In this document: positions 17,476 through 28,900 of the stretch, piece after piece
How the letters are laid out: each line of letters opens with the position of its first letter
How positions within the stretch are numbered: the first letter of the stretch is position 1
Source of the DNA: Coprinus comatus
Lineage: Eukaryota; Basidiomycota; Agaricomycetes; Agaricales; Agaricaceae
NCBI GenBank assembly: GCA_034638255.1
Contig: JAWPGT010000002.1
Location: 2,033,501 to 2,097,500 of the forward strand
Length of the DNA stretch: 64,000 nucleotides
Direction: 5' to 3'
Notes under the pieces: model-generated
What the model saw: only the letters and a program-made list of their open reading frames with translations
What the model was told of the DNA's origin: nothing
Databases searched by the model: none
Translations under genes and position numbers: made by a program

Positions 17476-18012
17476 GTGCCACTTACTCCATATCATGCAA
17501 CTGTTGCTTTACCGTCAGATTCTTCACCAGTTCGTCAACATGTCAAAAACCATACCAACTCCAAGAACCATAACTCTGAACTCTACCCTATTGGACTCAA
17601 GGGGACATTATCACTCCCTCAGGTGGCTGACCTCTTGGGCTTCAATTTAGCCCCATCCATCCACATCCATACTACGAGTTTACATATTGGTATACTACAT
17701 GCATCGGTGACTCGTGTCGGTGACGAAATCACCGCTCTGGATTTTGTTTTATTTCTTCAAAGCATTGTACAAGAACCACTTGATATAAACGCCTATTTCC
17801 AGCTCCCTCAATCTTTGCGTGGAAGGGTGAAAGAATCGTTTCAACAAAGAGTGTGTGCCACCACTTCCGAGGCATGGGATGCTTTCATCTTTGGGAGGGA
17901 GATTCCGGAGTTACCTCGGCCACTTGGCCATGACCTTCTCTTGGGGAACCTAGAAGTCTGGGGTTTTTCAACTTCCCTTTGTGGGATGTATAGTATTGCT
18001 CATATTTCTTGA
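17476..18012 (+). CDS. Hypothetical protein, possible 3' exon
   Basis: An open frame of up to 178 codons ends at 18010-18012. A plausible acceptor (TTCTTTAG, about 17470) sits just before its start, so it may be the last exon of a longer gene. Alternatively the ATG at 17476 starts a single-exon gene. The sequence looks protein-like, with mixed hydrophobic and charged residues: TLSLPQVADLLGFNLAP, then ITALDFVLFLQSIVQEP and LPRPLGHDLLLGNLEVWGF. I recognise no family. Upstream exons were not found in the AT-rich region. Confidence 0.4.
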   Translation: MPLTPYHATVALPSDSSPVRQHVKNHTNSKNHNSELYPIGLKGTLSLPQVADLLGFNLAPSIHIHTTSLHIGILHASVTRVGDEITALDFVLFLQSIVQEPLDINAYFQLPQSLRGRVKESFQQRVCATTSEAWDAFIFGREIPELPRPLGHDLLLGNLEVWGFSTSLCGMYSIAHIS

Positions 18013-19038
18013 GGAACTTTGTGTATTTCACAATCGTTTATAAATAGTTTGTCGGATTTAGAGATCCATGATCGACTGCTTATGTAAATCACTTTATATA
18101 TATACAACTGTCTAGTGTCAACCTGGGAAGGAGTCTGGTGTTCATAGTAAATAGATGGATCTTCCTGAGTGTTGAAGAAGCGCCCATCTTAATGGGTTTG
18201 TGATTTACATAATAATTAAAAGTGATCCAAACTTAGATTTTTTCACGCCCCTAACCTTCAGAACCCCATAAATCAGAATCTTTGTTCAAGCTTATCGCCA
18301 CTAAAATTAAACATTGCATTGTGTGACTACATGTAGTGCAGTATAGTTGGGTGAGTGCCCGTTGGCGCCTCCTGCTTGTGGCCTGACAAATTGAGAGTCG
18401 AGGAGCGTGGGTGGGATGACCTGTAACACGAGACTCACCATTTGTCGCGGGTTCTACAGGTATGTACAATCGTACCAGAAGGTGTGGTGGGAGGACAGAA
18501 GAAGTGAGAAACTGGAAGGAAATAAGCATAGTCTTGGCCGGACTCCGATGAGATCGAGAAAGGGATAGCCGTGACCTTCATTCGCTACTTGCTCGTCGGA
18601 GACTAGTAAAATACGGTAGTCAGAATCTAAGGATTGATTTATTACTCAATGGCCCAATGATGCACTGGAAACTGGAAGAATACAAGGTGTCGCCAAGAGG
18701 CTATCTGTCCAATGTTCATCACAGTTGACACCTGCTCCTTCTCAGTCGTCGGAACGCACGTGAGATTTTTCCGATGACTTACCGAAACTAGTTTCCAATG
18801 TTGTGTCCATTCCGACTATCTTTTGCAAAAGTTCCGGTGTATTGTCGGGAAATAACATGTGCACTTTCCGATGACTGGGAAGGAGTCTGGATGAACATCA
18901 ACTATGCCAAGCGTTGATCATCGAACAAAGTCTTTGGGTTGAGAAGTCTTACCGTTTACTATAATTTGGGGTTGAGCTATAAATACTCGCAGGATTAATA
19001 CAGTAGTACAAAATGAAGAGGGTAAGGGGGCAGGTTCT
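18013..19038. other. Intergenic region with a repeated 16-mer
   Basis: There is no supported gene. The 16-mer CTGGGAAGGAGTCTGG occurs identically at 18123-18138 and 18875-18890. It is followed by TGTTCAT in the first copy and by its reverse complement ATGAACA in the second. A TATA-like CTATAAATAC lies near 18978, followed by ATGAAGAGG and a GT donor-like sequence at 19013-19024, whose role is unclear. Confidence 0.4.
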
Positions 19039-20873
19039 CGGAGTACGAGGCGCCTGATTACTACCTATTACTTCACTAAGGAAACGAAGAAAAGGATGCT
19101 TGTACAAGATTGGGTTTTGTAATACAATACAAAGAGATGGGGAAAACGAGTAGGGCGCACCCAGAACAACGATAAATGGAAAAAATGCTAAAAGGAAACA
19201 GGAATGGAACGATCAGTAATGAACATGAGTTCATGTCGAGATAGCTTACTAGAATATCCGCAGCCCATACTTGCGACAGTACCCGGTCGCTTTTCCGACG
19301 CGTACGCCCGTTGACTGTTAGATTTGAGCCTCGAGGAATTCATTCGGGGAAGGCTGTGAGCATAACGATACCAATGGTAAGTATGAAGCTCAAGCAATAA
19401 TCAGGAAAATAATAAAGCTTACCTTCACAATTACCCCATGCGCATGCGACGATAGTGGTCGCTTGTCAGAATACTGACATGATTAAATATTGAGTGAATC
19501 TAAGACAGGATCTTGTTAGAAGTAGAAAAGAAATTCGCTGAAGCCTGGGTGAGCACTGAGAGAGACAATTGTAAGAAAATACGGGGAATCGTGTCATAGA
19601 ACGACGTACCAGCAATGGGCGAGCGACACAAAACGTCAACAGTCATCATGATCCATGATGGCCGGGGAGGAAGGAACGACTCGCAACAGTAGTATATATC
19701 ATGGAGCGTTCTTCCACAAAGTGATGGAGGCGGTCAGGATCTATGAGTTGTGGCTGAGGCATGTAGCAACAAGACGGTTCCTTAGTACTTACCATGAGGT
19801 GTCGGGGTGTGATTCGAAGGCAGAGGTCCAAACGCTTATATATGTATCAAGTTCTCCTTTGTTAGCTACTCCTTTTCGTTGAGGTCGGGATGAGGAGGAG
19901 AAACACTATTTGGTATCTAATGATGTCATTTATCGCCTTAAGACAGCCTGGAGGCTGGTACTACAATGACGTACAACCTAAACAATACTGAACTAGCTTG
20001 CCTACATAGGAGAAGATTGCGGCATCACTTGAAACCAGCTGACAAAGGAGTACTTCGAGCATACAAAAGGCCTCTGTTTCCTTCTTCGAACTATATCAAT
20101 CAACACCCAACTTCCCTCTCATGGTGAATAACCACTTTCACTCTTATTATCATTTCTCAATTACCTGCTGACCATCATCACTCGTAGATCATGGCCCGCC
20201 TTTATCCCTCCATGGACGAATACTCCATAATATATACTACTATCCCGAGTCGCTTTTTCATTTCTTGCACGCCATGAATCATGATGGTTGTTGATTTGTT
20301 CATCATCCTTTCACTTCGTGGTACGTCATTCCTCGCAATTCTCCACATTGCGTTTTCTCACAAGACCGTCCCTCTAGTTGCCTTCGTCATCCAGGCTTCA
20401 ACAAGTCCTTCTTCAAAGTTCCTATGTTACAATCACTCGATCTTTAATTATGTCAGTATTCCATAACGTAGTCTGACAAGCGACCACTATTGTTGCAGGT
20501 GCCTGGGGTAAATGTGAAGGTAAGAGCTATCATTTGCCCAATTATGGCTTGAGCTTCATACTGATAATTGTCTTTATACTTACAGCCCTCCCCCCTGCTT
20601 GTGGCTCGAAAAAAATCTAGTCAATGGGCGTACGTGTCTGACAAGCGACTGGGTGCTGTCGCAAGCATGGGCTATGAATATGAAGGTGAGCCTGTACGGT
20701 TTCAATAAAAATTCGTTACTTGACCATACCGTTCTCTTTTAGTGACTTTTCAAATGCATACCGTGGTGCGTCCTCTATCTTGAATTCCGAGTCTTACAAG
20801 TGGTATACATTATTTCCTTAATCCTTTCGTAAAGTAGTAGTTAGTAGTTAGTAATCAGGCGCCTCGTCCTCCG
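19039..20873. repeat. Inverted duplication with matched outer ends
   Basis: The outermost matching block, 19039-19061, is the reverse complement of 20851-20873 with one mismatch in 23 (core ACGAGGCGCCTGATTAC). Further inverted matches run inward, notably 19255-19330 with 20603-20680, and the start regions near 19680-19720 with 20225-20290. The unit therefore looks like an old inverted gene duplication about 1.8 kb across rather than a simple terminal-repeat transposon. Confidence 0.65.
19100..19870 (-). CDS. Unknown micro-exon gene, inverted copy 1 (approximate limits)
   Basis: Read on the minus strand, this segment aligns along most of its length with the plus-strand segment at 20060-20880. 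The alignment covers a promoter-like ACATATATAAG (about 19835-19850), an initial ATG followed by a GT donor (about 19790), short exon-like blocks and conserved GT/AG sites. The best conserved block (19255-19330) encodes QRAYASEKRPGTVASMG; copy 2 has QWAYVSDKRLGAVASMG, and the donor after it is in the same phase. Conservation of splice sites and amino acids over less conserved DNA suggests coding, but I cannot fix the complete exon chain, so exact ends and product are unknown. The K-R pair could be a kexin-type cleavage site (inference only). Confidence 0.35.
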
Positions 20874-20880
20874 TATTGCT
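20060..20880 (+). CDS. Unknown micro-exon gene, inverted copy 2 (approximate limits)
   Basis: This is the plus-strand partner of the copy at 19100-19870; the two are divergently arranged. Matching landmarks are the start block near 20116, the block around 20230-20260 (GRILHNIYY here, GRTLHDIYY in copy 1), and AWGKCE then a GT donor near 20507-20522 (AWGNCE in copy 1). The block QWAYVSDKRLGAVASMG lies at about 20622-20675. It is followed by a donor and a further small exon after the TTTTAG near 20742. A GACAAGCGA motif occurs at about 20475, 20640 and 20904. No family is recognised. It could be a small secreted or processed peptide precursor, or a non-coding transcript; evidence favours coding only weakly. 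Confidence 0.35.
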
Positions 20881-21568
20881 ATACTTCTTTTCATCACTAA
20901 CCGACAAGCGATCAATACCGTTGCAAACTTTGGGCCGTGGATGCACGATTCATCCTAACCTCAAGTTAAATTCACTTGTCAAATAGTTAATATCCGTAGA
21001 TAGAGTGAATCCGACCTGGAATGCATGCAAAGAGTCGGATGGTTCGAATGGAGATTGGCGAGGGCCGTCAGAATGTTCAATGATCGATTAAACCTCGGAA
21101 CACCGCTCGGAAAAATATAAAAGTAGAATCGTGGAGGTGGAGTCGTAATTACAAACGTACGAACGTCCCAATTCTTATTGGTAATCAATGATGTTTCAAT
21201 AAGTGCTTTCAAGTTGCTTCTGCCGTCGCAGTAAATTCGTTGGGAGGCTTTGGATAGCAAGAAAATTGATCCGAGAGCTTCATAAGAGATATTTCAAAGA
21301 GGTATAAGTGGATATGACTTGATTATACCAGCAGTTGGGGAATGCACGAATAAGCAGCGACGGCGGCGGTAGAGAGTAGGTGGTAATATTTTTGGTTAAC
21401 ACAAAGTTCCCACGCTATGACCCCAGTGATCGTTTGTTGTCGACAGCGTACATTCACGGGTACTAATGTGAGTTACTCTCATGATTCCTTCTATAATATA
21501 TACTAATGAAATATAGCATCTAGATTGAACACATTTCCTTGGGCCTTAGTCCCTAATATATCGGGACA
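20881..21568. other. Intergenic region upstream of the cyclophilin gene
   Basis: About 690 bp has no supported gene. A 93-codon minus-strand frame at 20979-21260 has no recognisable features. The promoter of the PPIL4-type gene should lie in the right half. Confidence 0.4.
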
Positions 21569-23297
21569 ATGTCTGTTCTCTTTGAAACCTCTCTTGGTGA
21601 TATTGTTATCGACCTTGAAACAGAACTCTGTCCAAAGACATGCGAAAACTTTCTGAAGTTATGTAAAGTGTATTACTACAACCTAAATGCATTCTTCAAC
21701 GGTACGTACGCGTCAGAATCCACAAAAATACTCCACCAAATTCAATTTCTTATTATTTTCAACACATAATGTAGTTTCCAAAGACTTCCTTGCACAAGCA
21801 GGAGACCCAACAGCAACAGGAACAGGTGGAGAATCTATCTGGTCTTACACATCCTCTCTACATCCTCTAAAATCATCTTCCGAACCCAAAGTACCACGTT
21901 ATTTCACCCCAGAAATCCGACCAAAGCTTAAACATACTACACGTGGAACAGTTTCTATGGCCGTAGCACCTGCTCTCATTGATGAATCTGGTCAAAATGT
22001 TCACGGCGGGTGTGGAAGTCAATTTTTTATCACATTAGATGATAATGTTGATTATCTGGATGGAAAACACGCGGTTTTTGGTCATGTTGTAGAGGGTTTG
22101 GATACACTTGAAAAGCTAAATGAGGTTTTTGTGGATCAGGACTCGAGGCCTTTTAAGGATATCAGAATACGGCATGTCGTCATTCTTGGTGCGTCTACCA
22201 GACTCGATATTAACTGGGCATCCCCGACTAACCTTTTATAATGTACCTTGTCTTTTAGATGACCCTTTCCCTGATCCTCCCAACCTCCTAGTTCCTCCTT
22301 CCTCGCCTACCAGACCCCCAGATAATTCAACACGAATTGCAGAAGATGAAGACCCACTATTCCAACTACCTGAAGAGGAAGAAGAACGAATTCGGAGGGA
22401 GAAAGCTGCTGCAGCATCTGCACTAACGCTTGAAATGGTCGGAGACCTTCCTTTTGCTAACGTCCGACCACCCGAAAATGTTCTCTTCGTGTGCAAATTA
22501 AATCCGGTGACGAGGGACGAGGATCTTGAGTTGATATTTTCTCGGTTTGGAACTATCATGAGCTGTCAAGTGATTAGGGATAAGAAGACAGGTGATTCAT
22601 TGCAGTACGCGTTTATTGAGTTTGATAAACGTGAGGAAGCAGAACAGGTGTGTATTTCCCCCTTGTATAATTGTCCATGATTTTGACTGACAGTTTCTTG
22701 AAGGCTTATTTCAAGATGCAGAATGTACTTGTAGACGATCGTCGCATATGGGTAGACTTGTACGTTATTTTCATCCATTCATCCTTCACAAAAAACCCTT
22801 TGTTGATAGTGCCATCATCCATCATCCACTCAACTTTGCTCTAAACTACATTAACTGACTCATTATCTAATTCCAAACACAGCTCTCAATCCGTAGCCAA
22901 GACAAATACGAGTTGGTCCAATGATATCATACGTGGGCCGCGGAACAGCCGCCGTAGCAATGGCTTTGGTGGACGTGATGATTTAGAAAGAACAAGAAAG
23001 TACCGGCATCAAGATGAGAATGATCAACGAAGTGGAAACAATCAGTATGGCATGGTATTTGATGTACCAGATCATAGTAGCGAGCGTCAACACCGTAAGC
23101 AACGTAGTCGCAGTCGTGACGGTGATTATGGACGCAAGGAGAGGTCAAAGAGTCCTAGGGGATATCATGAGAGGGATATAAACTCTAGAACTCGGGAAAG
23201 TGGTAGGGATTATAGGGGAGGCCGGGGTGGGGGTAGGGATCGTAGGGATAGGAGTCGGGATAGAGATGGCCGGTATGATAAAGATCGAAGGCGGTAG
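21569..23297 (+). CDS. Cyclophilin-RRM protein (PPIL4 / Cyp6 type)
   Basis: Five exons (21569-21701, 21775-22188, 22259-22647, 22704-22759, 22883-23297) join in frame to 468 residues. The N-terminal peptidyl-prolyl isomerase domain starts [17 protein letters not shown] and contains [20 protein letters not shown] and [20 protein letters not shown] linker follows, then one RRM ([20 protein letters not shown] with [14 protein letters not shown]). The C-terminal tail is rich in RD/RS/RG dipeptides. This order matches human PPIL4 and fission yeast Cyp6, nuclear proteins linked to pre-mRNA processing. Introns are GT-AG and the gene looks intact. Confidence 0.94.
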
Positions 23298-23611
23298 TTG
23301 GATGCTAAGGTCGACGGTCGTTATCTTGAGCTGATGCGTTCAACATTCCAGATACACTTGTCCTTTGTTTCAGTGAGTCATTATTGTGTATTGAAGTTGT
23401 ATAGACAGATGCTGTTTCTTTTTTTATGTGTAATGGACATAGTGAACGATGATATCCTTCGAAACTATTGAGAGATCGCCAACAGTTTGGGCAATGAGAT
23501 CACCTGTGCTAATGTACATACAGCAGAAGAATATTGATCTCCTGTCCATCACGAATGCATGACGTACTGCCCTACCACACTGTAACAAACCCTTAACCGC
23601 CACCATGCTGT

Positions 23612-23848
23612 CTACTGCCCATCGAGCACTTTAACAATCCTAATCAACATTCCTTGCCCGACCTTACGTATACGGGATGTACTATGCTCATTCTCACAGC
23701 TATTTATAGCTCGTAGGCTGAGAGACAGATCCAAATCAAGCTGGGTCACCGCGTTGTAGTTGAAACGCTGAGATATGATTGGTGCAAAAGAGTCAGCGAA
23801 CACTCTCAAACATCCGTTCTCGTCAAAGTAACGGATGATATATCTCAT
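23612..23848 (-). CDS. Possible small protein or exon, unknown
   Basis: A 78-codon frame (MRYIIRYFDENGCLRVFAD to RIVKVLDGQ) sits in a 700-bp gap between the cyclophilin and BTB genes. Its composition is protein-like, but it has no known motif. A TATA-like sequence upstream is not evident. It could be a small gene, an exon relic or chance. Confidence 0.25.
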   Translation of the reverse strand: MRYIIRYFDENGCLRVFADSFAPIISQRFNYNAVTQLDLDLSLSLRAINSCENEHSTSRIRKVGQGMLIRIVKVLDGQ

Positions 23849-24011
23849 TGCCTCAGTACATAATATATGGATCTATAGCACAGGCTCCATTCCAGTCAGT
23901 GTCATAAGTACTCCACCACCCTAGTTTCAGGTTCTTCTATAAAACCAAACCCCCATATTTCCTCACATCGTTGTTTGCTTCACCAAACTCACTGGCATTG
24001 TACATATCAAT

Positions 24012-25025
24012 ATGGTTATGGAACAACCCGTAGAACGAAATACTGTGTCTTGTATATTCGACTATGAGGACGCAGATATTATTCTCCTCTCTCGAGATCC
24101 TCCAACCGAATTTCACGTTCATAGCACAATTCTATCAGCTTCATCTCCTTTCTTCTCCGAAATGTTCACTCTTCCTCAACCTCCTCCTTCCCCACCATCC
24201 GAGTCATTCTCACAAAAACGCACTATACCAATAATCCCGGTAACAGAATCCCAACAAACACTCTCAACACTCCTCCAATTCATTTACCCAATACCAAAAC
24301 CTCAACTCACATTATCTCAACTTCCACCTATATTAGATGCATCAATCAAATACGATTTAACTTTCGTACTTCAGACTCTTCGTCAATTACTCGTATCTCC
24401 TATCAACCTTAAAAAATATCCTATCCAAGTTTACGCCATTTCCTGTCGATTCGGTTTTATCGAAGAAGCACGTTTAGCATCAACTCATACTCTCTTTTTC
24501 AATTTACTCGATTTCGAATTCGACAGTCCTAGTGATAAACGTGAAAGTGAAAGCTACGGAGATACAGAGGTCACAGATACAGAGTCTGGGTCCGTAGAGA
24601 GAGTGACAAAGACGAATGCAGAGGGAGAGGCAGAAGGAGCAGAAAGAGAACATTATGAAGATCTCAAATTCATTTCAGCATATGAATATCACCGCCTTCT
24701 ATCCCTTCATCGTACCCGTTCCAAACAGTCTCAACAAATAATCAACTTCCTAAACTGCCCAACCGAAATCAAATGTATGTCATGTAACAGTTCACTCCAT
24801 ACATCTCAAGGTCAACCGGCATGGTATTATAAATGGGAAAGTGAAGCAAAAGTAGAATTGGCTATACGTCCTGTTAGTGATGTCATTTTTAGCATAGAGT
24901 TCATTTCAAAGGCTGTTGAAAAGTCTGGATGTACGAGATGTAGTGGAAGTGTATTGGATTGTTGGAAGTGGATCATGGAGATGAAGGAGAAGATTGATGC
25001 TTTGCCGAGGACTATTTCATTTTGA
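24012..25025 (+). CDS. BTB/POZ domain protein
   Basis: This single-exon gene encodes 337 residues. The BTB fold covers about residues 18-130: DADIILLSRDPPTEFHVHST, then ILSASSPFFSEMF, a loop, and TLLQFIYPIPKP. A short helical extension follows (QVYAISCRFGFIEEARLAS). This is the layout of the large basidiomycete BTB family, in which the BTB domain dimerises or recruits partners such as Cul3. The C-terminal third carries an acidic insert and then two cysteine pairs (CMSCNSS... and ...CTRCSGSVLDCW) that could bind zinc. An in-frame second ATG at 24018 is an alternative start. No introns are seen. The specific role is unknown. Confidence 0.85.
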   Translation: MVMEQPVERNTVSCIFDYEDADIILLSRDPPTEFHVHSTILSASSPFFSEMFTLPQPPPSPPSESFSQKRTIPIIPVTESQQTLSTLLQFIYPIPKPQLTLSQLPPILDASIKYDLTFVLQTLRQLLVSPINLKKYPIQVYAISCRFGFIEEARLASTHTLFFNLLDFEFDSPSDKRESESYGDTEVTDTESGSVERVTKTNAEGEAEGAEREHYEDLKFISAYEYHRLLSLHRTRSKQSQQIINFLNCPTEIKCMSCNSSLHTSQGQPAWYYKWESEAKVELAIRPVSDVIFSIEFISKAVEKSGCTRCSGSVLDCWKWIMEMKEKIDALPRTISF

Positions 25026-25084
25026 GAACTTTTCTTCTCTGCTTTGCCTATGTTGTGCTTGTTTACTTATCATGTTTTTATGTA

Positions 25085-25686
25085 TGGTGCACATCACCTA
25101 TACACCACTACTTTTGTACAGACGCCAATTTGGGAGTTGAACAAATTCAAGGTTCCCAAAAAGGAAATACCCCCCATATCAGCTTATCTAGTCTCAAAAA
25201 TGCCTTGAAGACAACACAGAGAGCAGCTTGAGATTAATTTTTTTTAGAGAATGTCATAAATTCAGATAGAGGAGGGGTTTCAAGCAGTGGAAAATGCCCC
25301 TGAGTCTCAACCAACCATTTGAAAATGTGAACATCAGACAAATTACAATCCATTGGATGAGGCATATTGAGGGAGACTCAGTGCAAAAGATACTTGGTTG
25401 ATGTCAAACAATTTAGTTCCCGAAAATATAGGTCTCATTGCCGCACTCCAAAGCCTATGGCTAGCTTAATGGACCAGAAAATCTTATCTTATCTATGTAA
25501 TTACACCAATTGCATAATTTTCAAAAATAATAGCTTGCTAAATATTAAATATTTTTGAAAACCCTCTGGTAGAAGTACTTAGTTTGTTGAAAGGACCATT
25601 TTTACCAGAGCAATAAGGAAAATATGTCTTTCCCACGGCCCTGTTTGTTTTGTACAAAAGTAGTGGTGTATAGGTGACATGCACCA
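25085..25686. mobile_element. 602-bp MITE, Tc1/mariner-like
   Basis: The ends are inverted repeats of at least 36 bp that begin TGGTGCA and continue into CACCTATACACCACTAC, differing at two or three positions. They are flanked on both sides by TA (25083-25084 and 25687-25688), the target duplication of Tc1/mariner elements. The interior has no transposase-length frame (longest 63 codons), so it is non-autonomous. It lies just past the BTB gene stop. Confidence 0.82.
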
Positions 25687-25972
25687 TAGCCACAATTGAT
25701 TAATCTTTTCTTTTATCAGAGTCATTAATGCATTTCCTCCATAAATATAGGTGTCTCTCCGGATAGTACTTATAGTATAGACGATGGAAAGTAATAAAAC
25801 TATGCGTACATACAGAAAGTTCGAAAAGAATAAATAAAATCCGACTAGAACTGTGATCAAAGAAAAAGGAAGCCAAAAGTGAAAAAGTTAGAGAAAAAAG
25901 AAATGAATGGATACAAGGAAACCACAACGAATACCGAATAACTAAGTGGACAACCACCTTGGAACCCCAAAC

Positions 25973-28900
25973 TCACATTTCATCCTCATGTCTATGAGTT
26001 CCCCGCAAAAATGACTCATCTCTAAAGCTCCCAACCACATTCCTAGCCAAATACGCATCTCCAACTCCATGCACGGGATCCAACATCAATCCAGCAGCAG
26101 CCCATGACGAAAAGTTTGACATTCTACCTCTTCTCGGACTAATAGTCGTGCTCTTCGCATTCGCATTCTTTTTTAGTGTGTTGGGTGTGTTAACAGCTGC
26201 AGACGTAGGTTTCAAATGTGAAGGAGAATCAGCGACATTCACCATATCCGGATGTATCTGTATTCCACTTTGCTGTTGAGAATCAATGGTGGTGGACAGT
26301 GACGCTGGTATTGATTTAGGTGCTGTGGCTGCATGGTCCGAGACCGAAGCACTTGATTCTGCAACATCACTACTTCGTTTATCTGTACGATGAGGTTCAG
26401 ACCCAGAGCCAAAAGTACTGGACGCGCCGACACCCATTTTCAGATTATGTACCGTCCGACTCAAAGCTTGAAAGACCAAACTACCATCCGGCCAAGAGCT
26501 CTTCAACTTTCCTTCCCTAGGTGTCATCTTCCTATCTTGTGAGTCACCATTTACATTTTCAATGTCCTCTCGCACTTGAGAGTGAACATGATTCGAGAAT
26601 GCTGAATGGATAGACGAGTCCGAAAGCCCTCTCCGTCTCAAAGTCCTTCGCAACAAAGGAGGGACGGTATCATTGGTTTCACCTCGATCATCAATAACCG
26701 CATCTACATTTCTTGGGATATCACATTTCTGCAAGGCAAGTTTTGAACTCCTCCCAATCGTTCGATTGATATCAGTTGAAGACGAAGACGTAGTTGGTTG
26801 GTGATCCCCCGTCAATGCAGCGAAACCCAAACTCATGATCGATGGCATACGGCGAGGTTCAGGCCGAACAACAACCCAATTATCCGTACTGGTACTGGAG
26901 CTATTACTAAGCACTGGTGCACCAACAAATATATCCTTCAAGCCCGACGTTGCGCCTTCCGGTGGCAATTGTTGAACGGAAATACTACGAGCAGCTGTGG
27001 TACTAGTAGTCAATCTTCCTCCAGTGCCAGAAAATTCCACATTGACAGTTGTTGCAGAAGCTGCTAATGCTGGACCGGATTTTGGAACGAAACGATGATT
27101 TCCTATTCGTGCACCGGTAGCACGCAATACTGTTGGAGGCTGGAGTCGTTCTACGCGAGGAGGCGAGAAAAGCCTGGAGAGTGGTGCCATCCACCCCTGC
27201 CCTGATTCATTAACAGCATTGTTCGCTTGAAGTCCATCTCCTGCAGGATGTAATGCCTGTTGGCTGATTCTCGGAGCAGTAGAGGGATCAAGAATGACAT
27301 CATTGAGAGTGCTTCTCATCTGTCCCATTTCTGTAAACGCATCTTTGAGGAATCTGAACAATAATCGAAGATCTTTACGAGTGACAGGTAAAGCCGCTTT
27401 GTCTTCTTCCAGTAACGAACGATACTGTTGGCGCAAACTGCCAACCTCATTAATGATATTAGTGATTGTAGATTTTGACAGATGGTTGATATCAGCACCC
27501 AAGAGGTGCTGCCGCTTCAAGCGGTTTGTCAGCGTCAGAGGGTCTGCCTGCGTCATGCGGATGAGTAGCGAAAGGGCGCGGTCAATTAAGGAATTCATCT
27601 GTGAAGCTGATGATTCGGAAAAGGATGATGCTTCAGACTGATCAATGTCAATGGGTGATGATATTGAAGGTGCCAAAGAGGGCATTGGTGAAGGGGTTAA
27701 GGTGGAGAGAGGATAATCTTCAGTTTGAACTCCGCGCGATTTAGAAAGTAGAAGTAGAGGCCTGTGGGACCGTCGCTTTTCCTCCGAGGTATCTTCTTCA
27801 TCTAATGGTCCTTCAATTTCGAAGTTATAGTGTGATGGAGAGAGGGATGAGCGTTTAATGACAGATGGCCATCTACCATCAGGAAGGGATGTCACATCGG
27901 TAGCGGTAGGTGAAAGTGAATTGTCAAAGAGGAGGGGATCCTAGAAAAGTCTCTTAGGATATTACGGTGTACCATATATAGGAGGTCTTACAAGGGTTCG
28001 ACGAGGCTTTCTCTCGGATGAGAATATCTAAATGAACAATTAATCACGGAACTTTTTGAACATAGCAAACATACTGGATAATCCCGTATAGCAACCGAAG
28101 ATACGCTTGACCGCGAGAAATGCCTACAATGAGGTGTGTTCACTACACCACTTAGTTTAAGATAAGTTGTTGGTATTATAGGGTAACTCACTTCCGGAAC
28201 GAGGTGCAGGGGGATTGGCTTTATATTCTTCGAATTCCTCTTGCAGCGCAGCATAATCTTCCCTAGAATCGCCCAACAATCGCTGAAGTTCATTGTTGTC
28301 CGCTTTAAGTGTCTCATTGTCTTGTACCAATGTCTCGAGGACCTTGGAAACCCCTTCATAGCCATCCATAGTGTTGAGAGTTCCCTTTTAATAACAGCAG
28401 AATTTAATCAAATGACGTATATTTGCACGTATTGGAAATAAGACTTACTGCCTCTCGTAGATTGTCAAGTCTACTTTTCGCATCTTGCAACAACGTCCCA
28501 GAGGACTCTAAACGGTGTGATCGCTTCTCCTCCAAAACTTCTTGCAACCGTCTTATTTCGGTCTGCAGTTTGACTAATAAAAGGATAGGACGTCAGTTAA
28601 CTCATAAGCCACAATAAACATTCAACATACTGGTTTTATCTTTCAAGGCAACGAATCTCGACTCCGCCAATCTAGCTCTATGTGACTCACTATCACGTTC
28701 CTGCTGCATATCATCTCTTTCTTTAACAGCAACAGTCAGTCGGCTATCCCAACCGATAGAGCGAGCATGATGCGCAGTTAGACGGGAAATTGTTGCTCGG
28801 GCGTCTTGTAACTCTTGAAGTAATGTCTTATTTGAAACTTCCGTGACTTCAGTGTTCACTAGCGCTTGATTAAGACGCTAAGAAACAATGAAAGAACATT

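Noticed and set aside
19039..20873. A cut-and-paste transposon with terminal inverted repeats
   Set aside because: The inverted match is not confined to the ends but covers internal exon-like blocks, no target duplication is apparent and no transposase frame is present.
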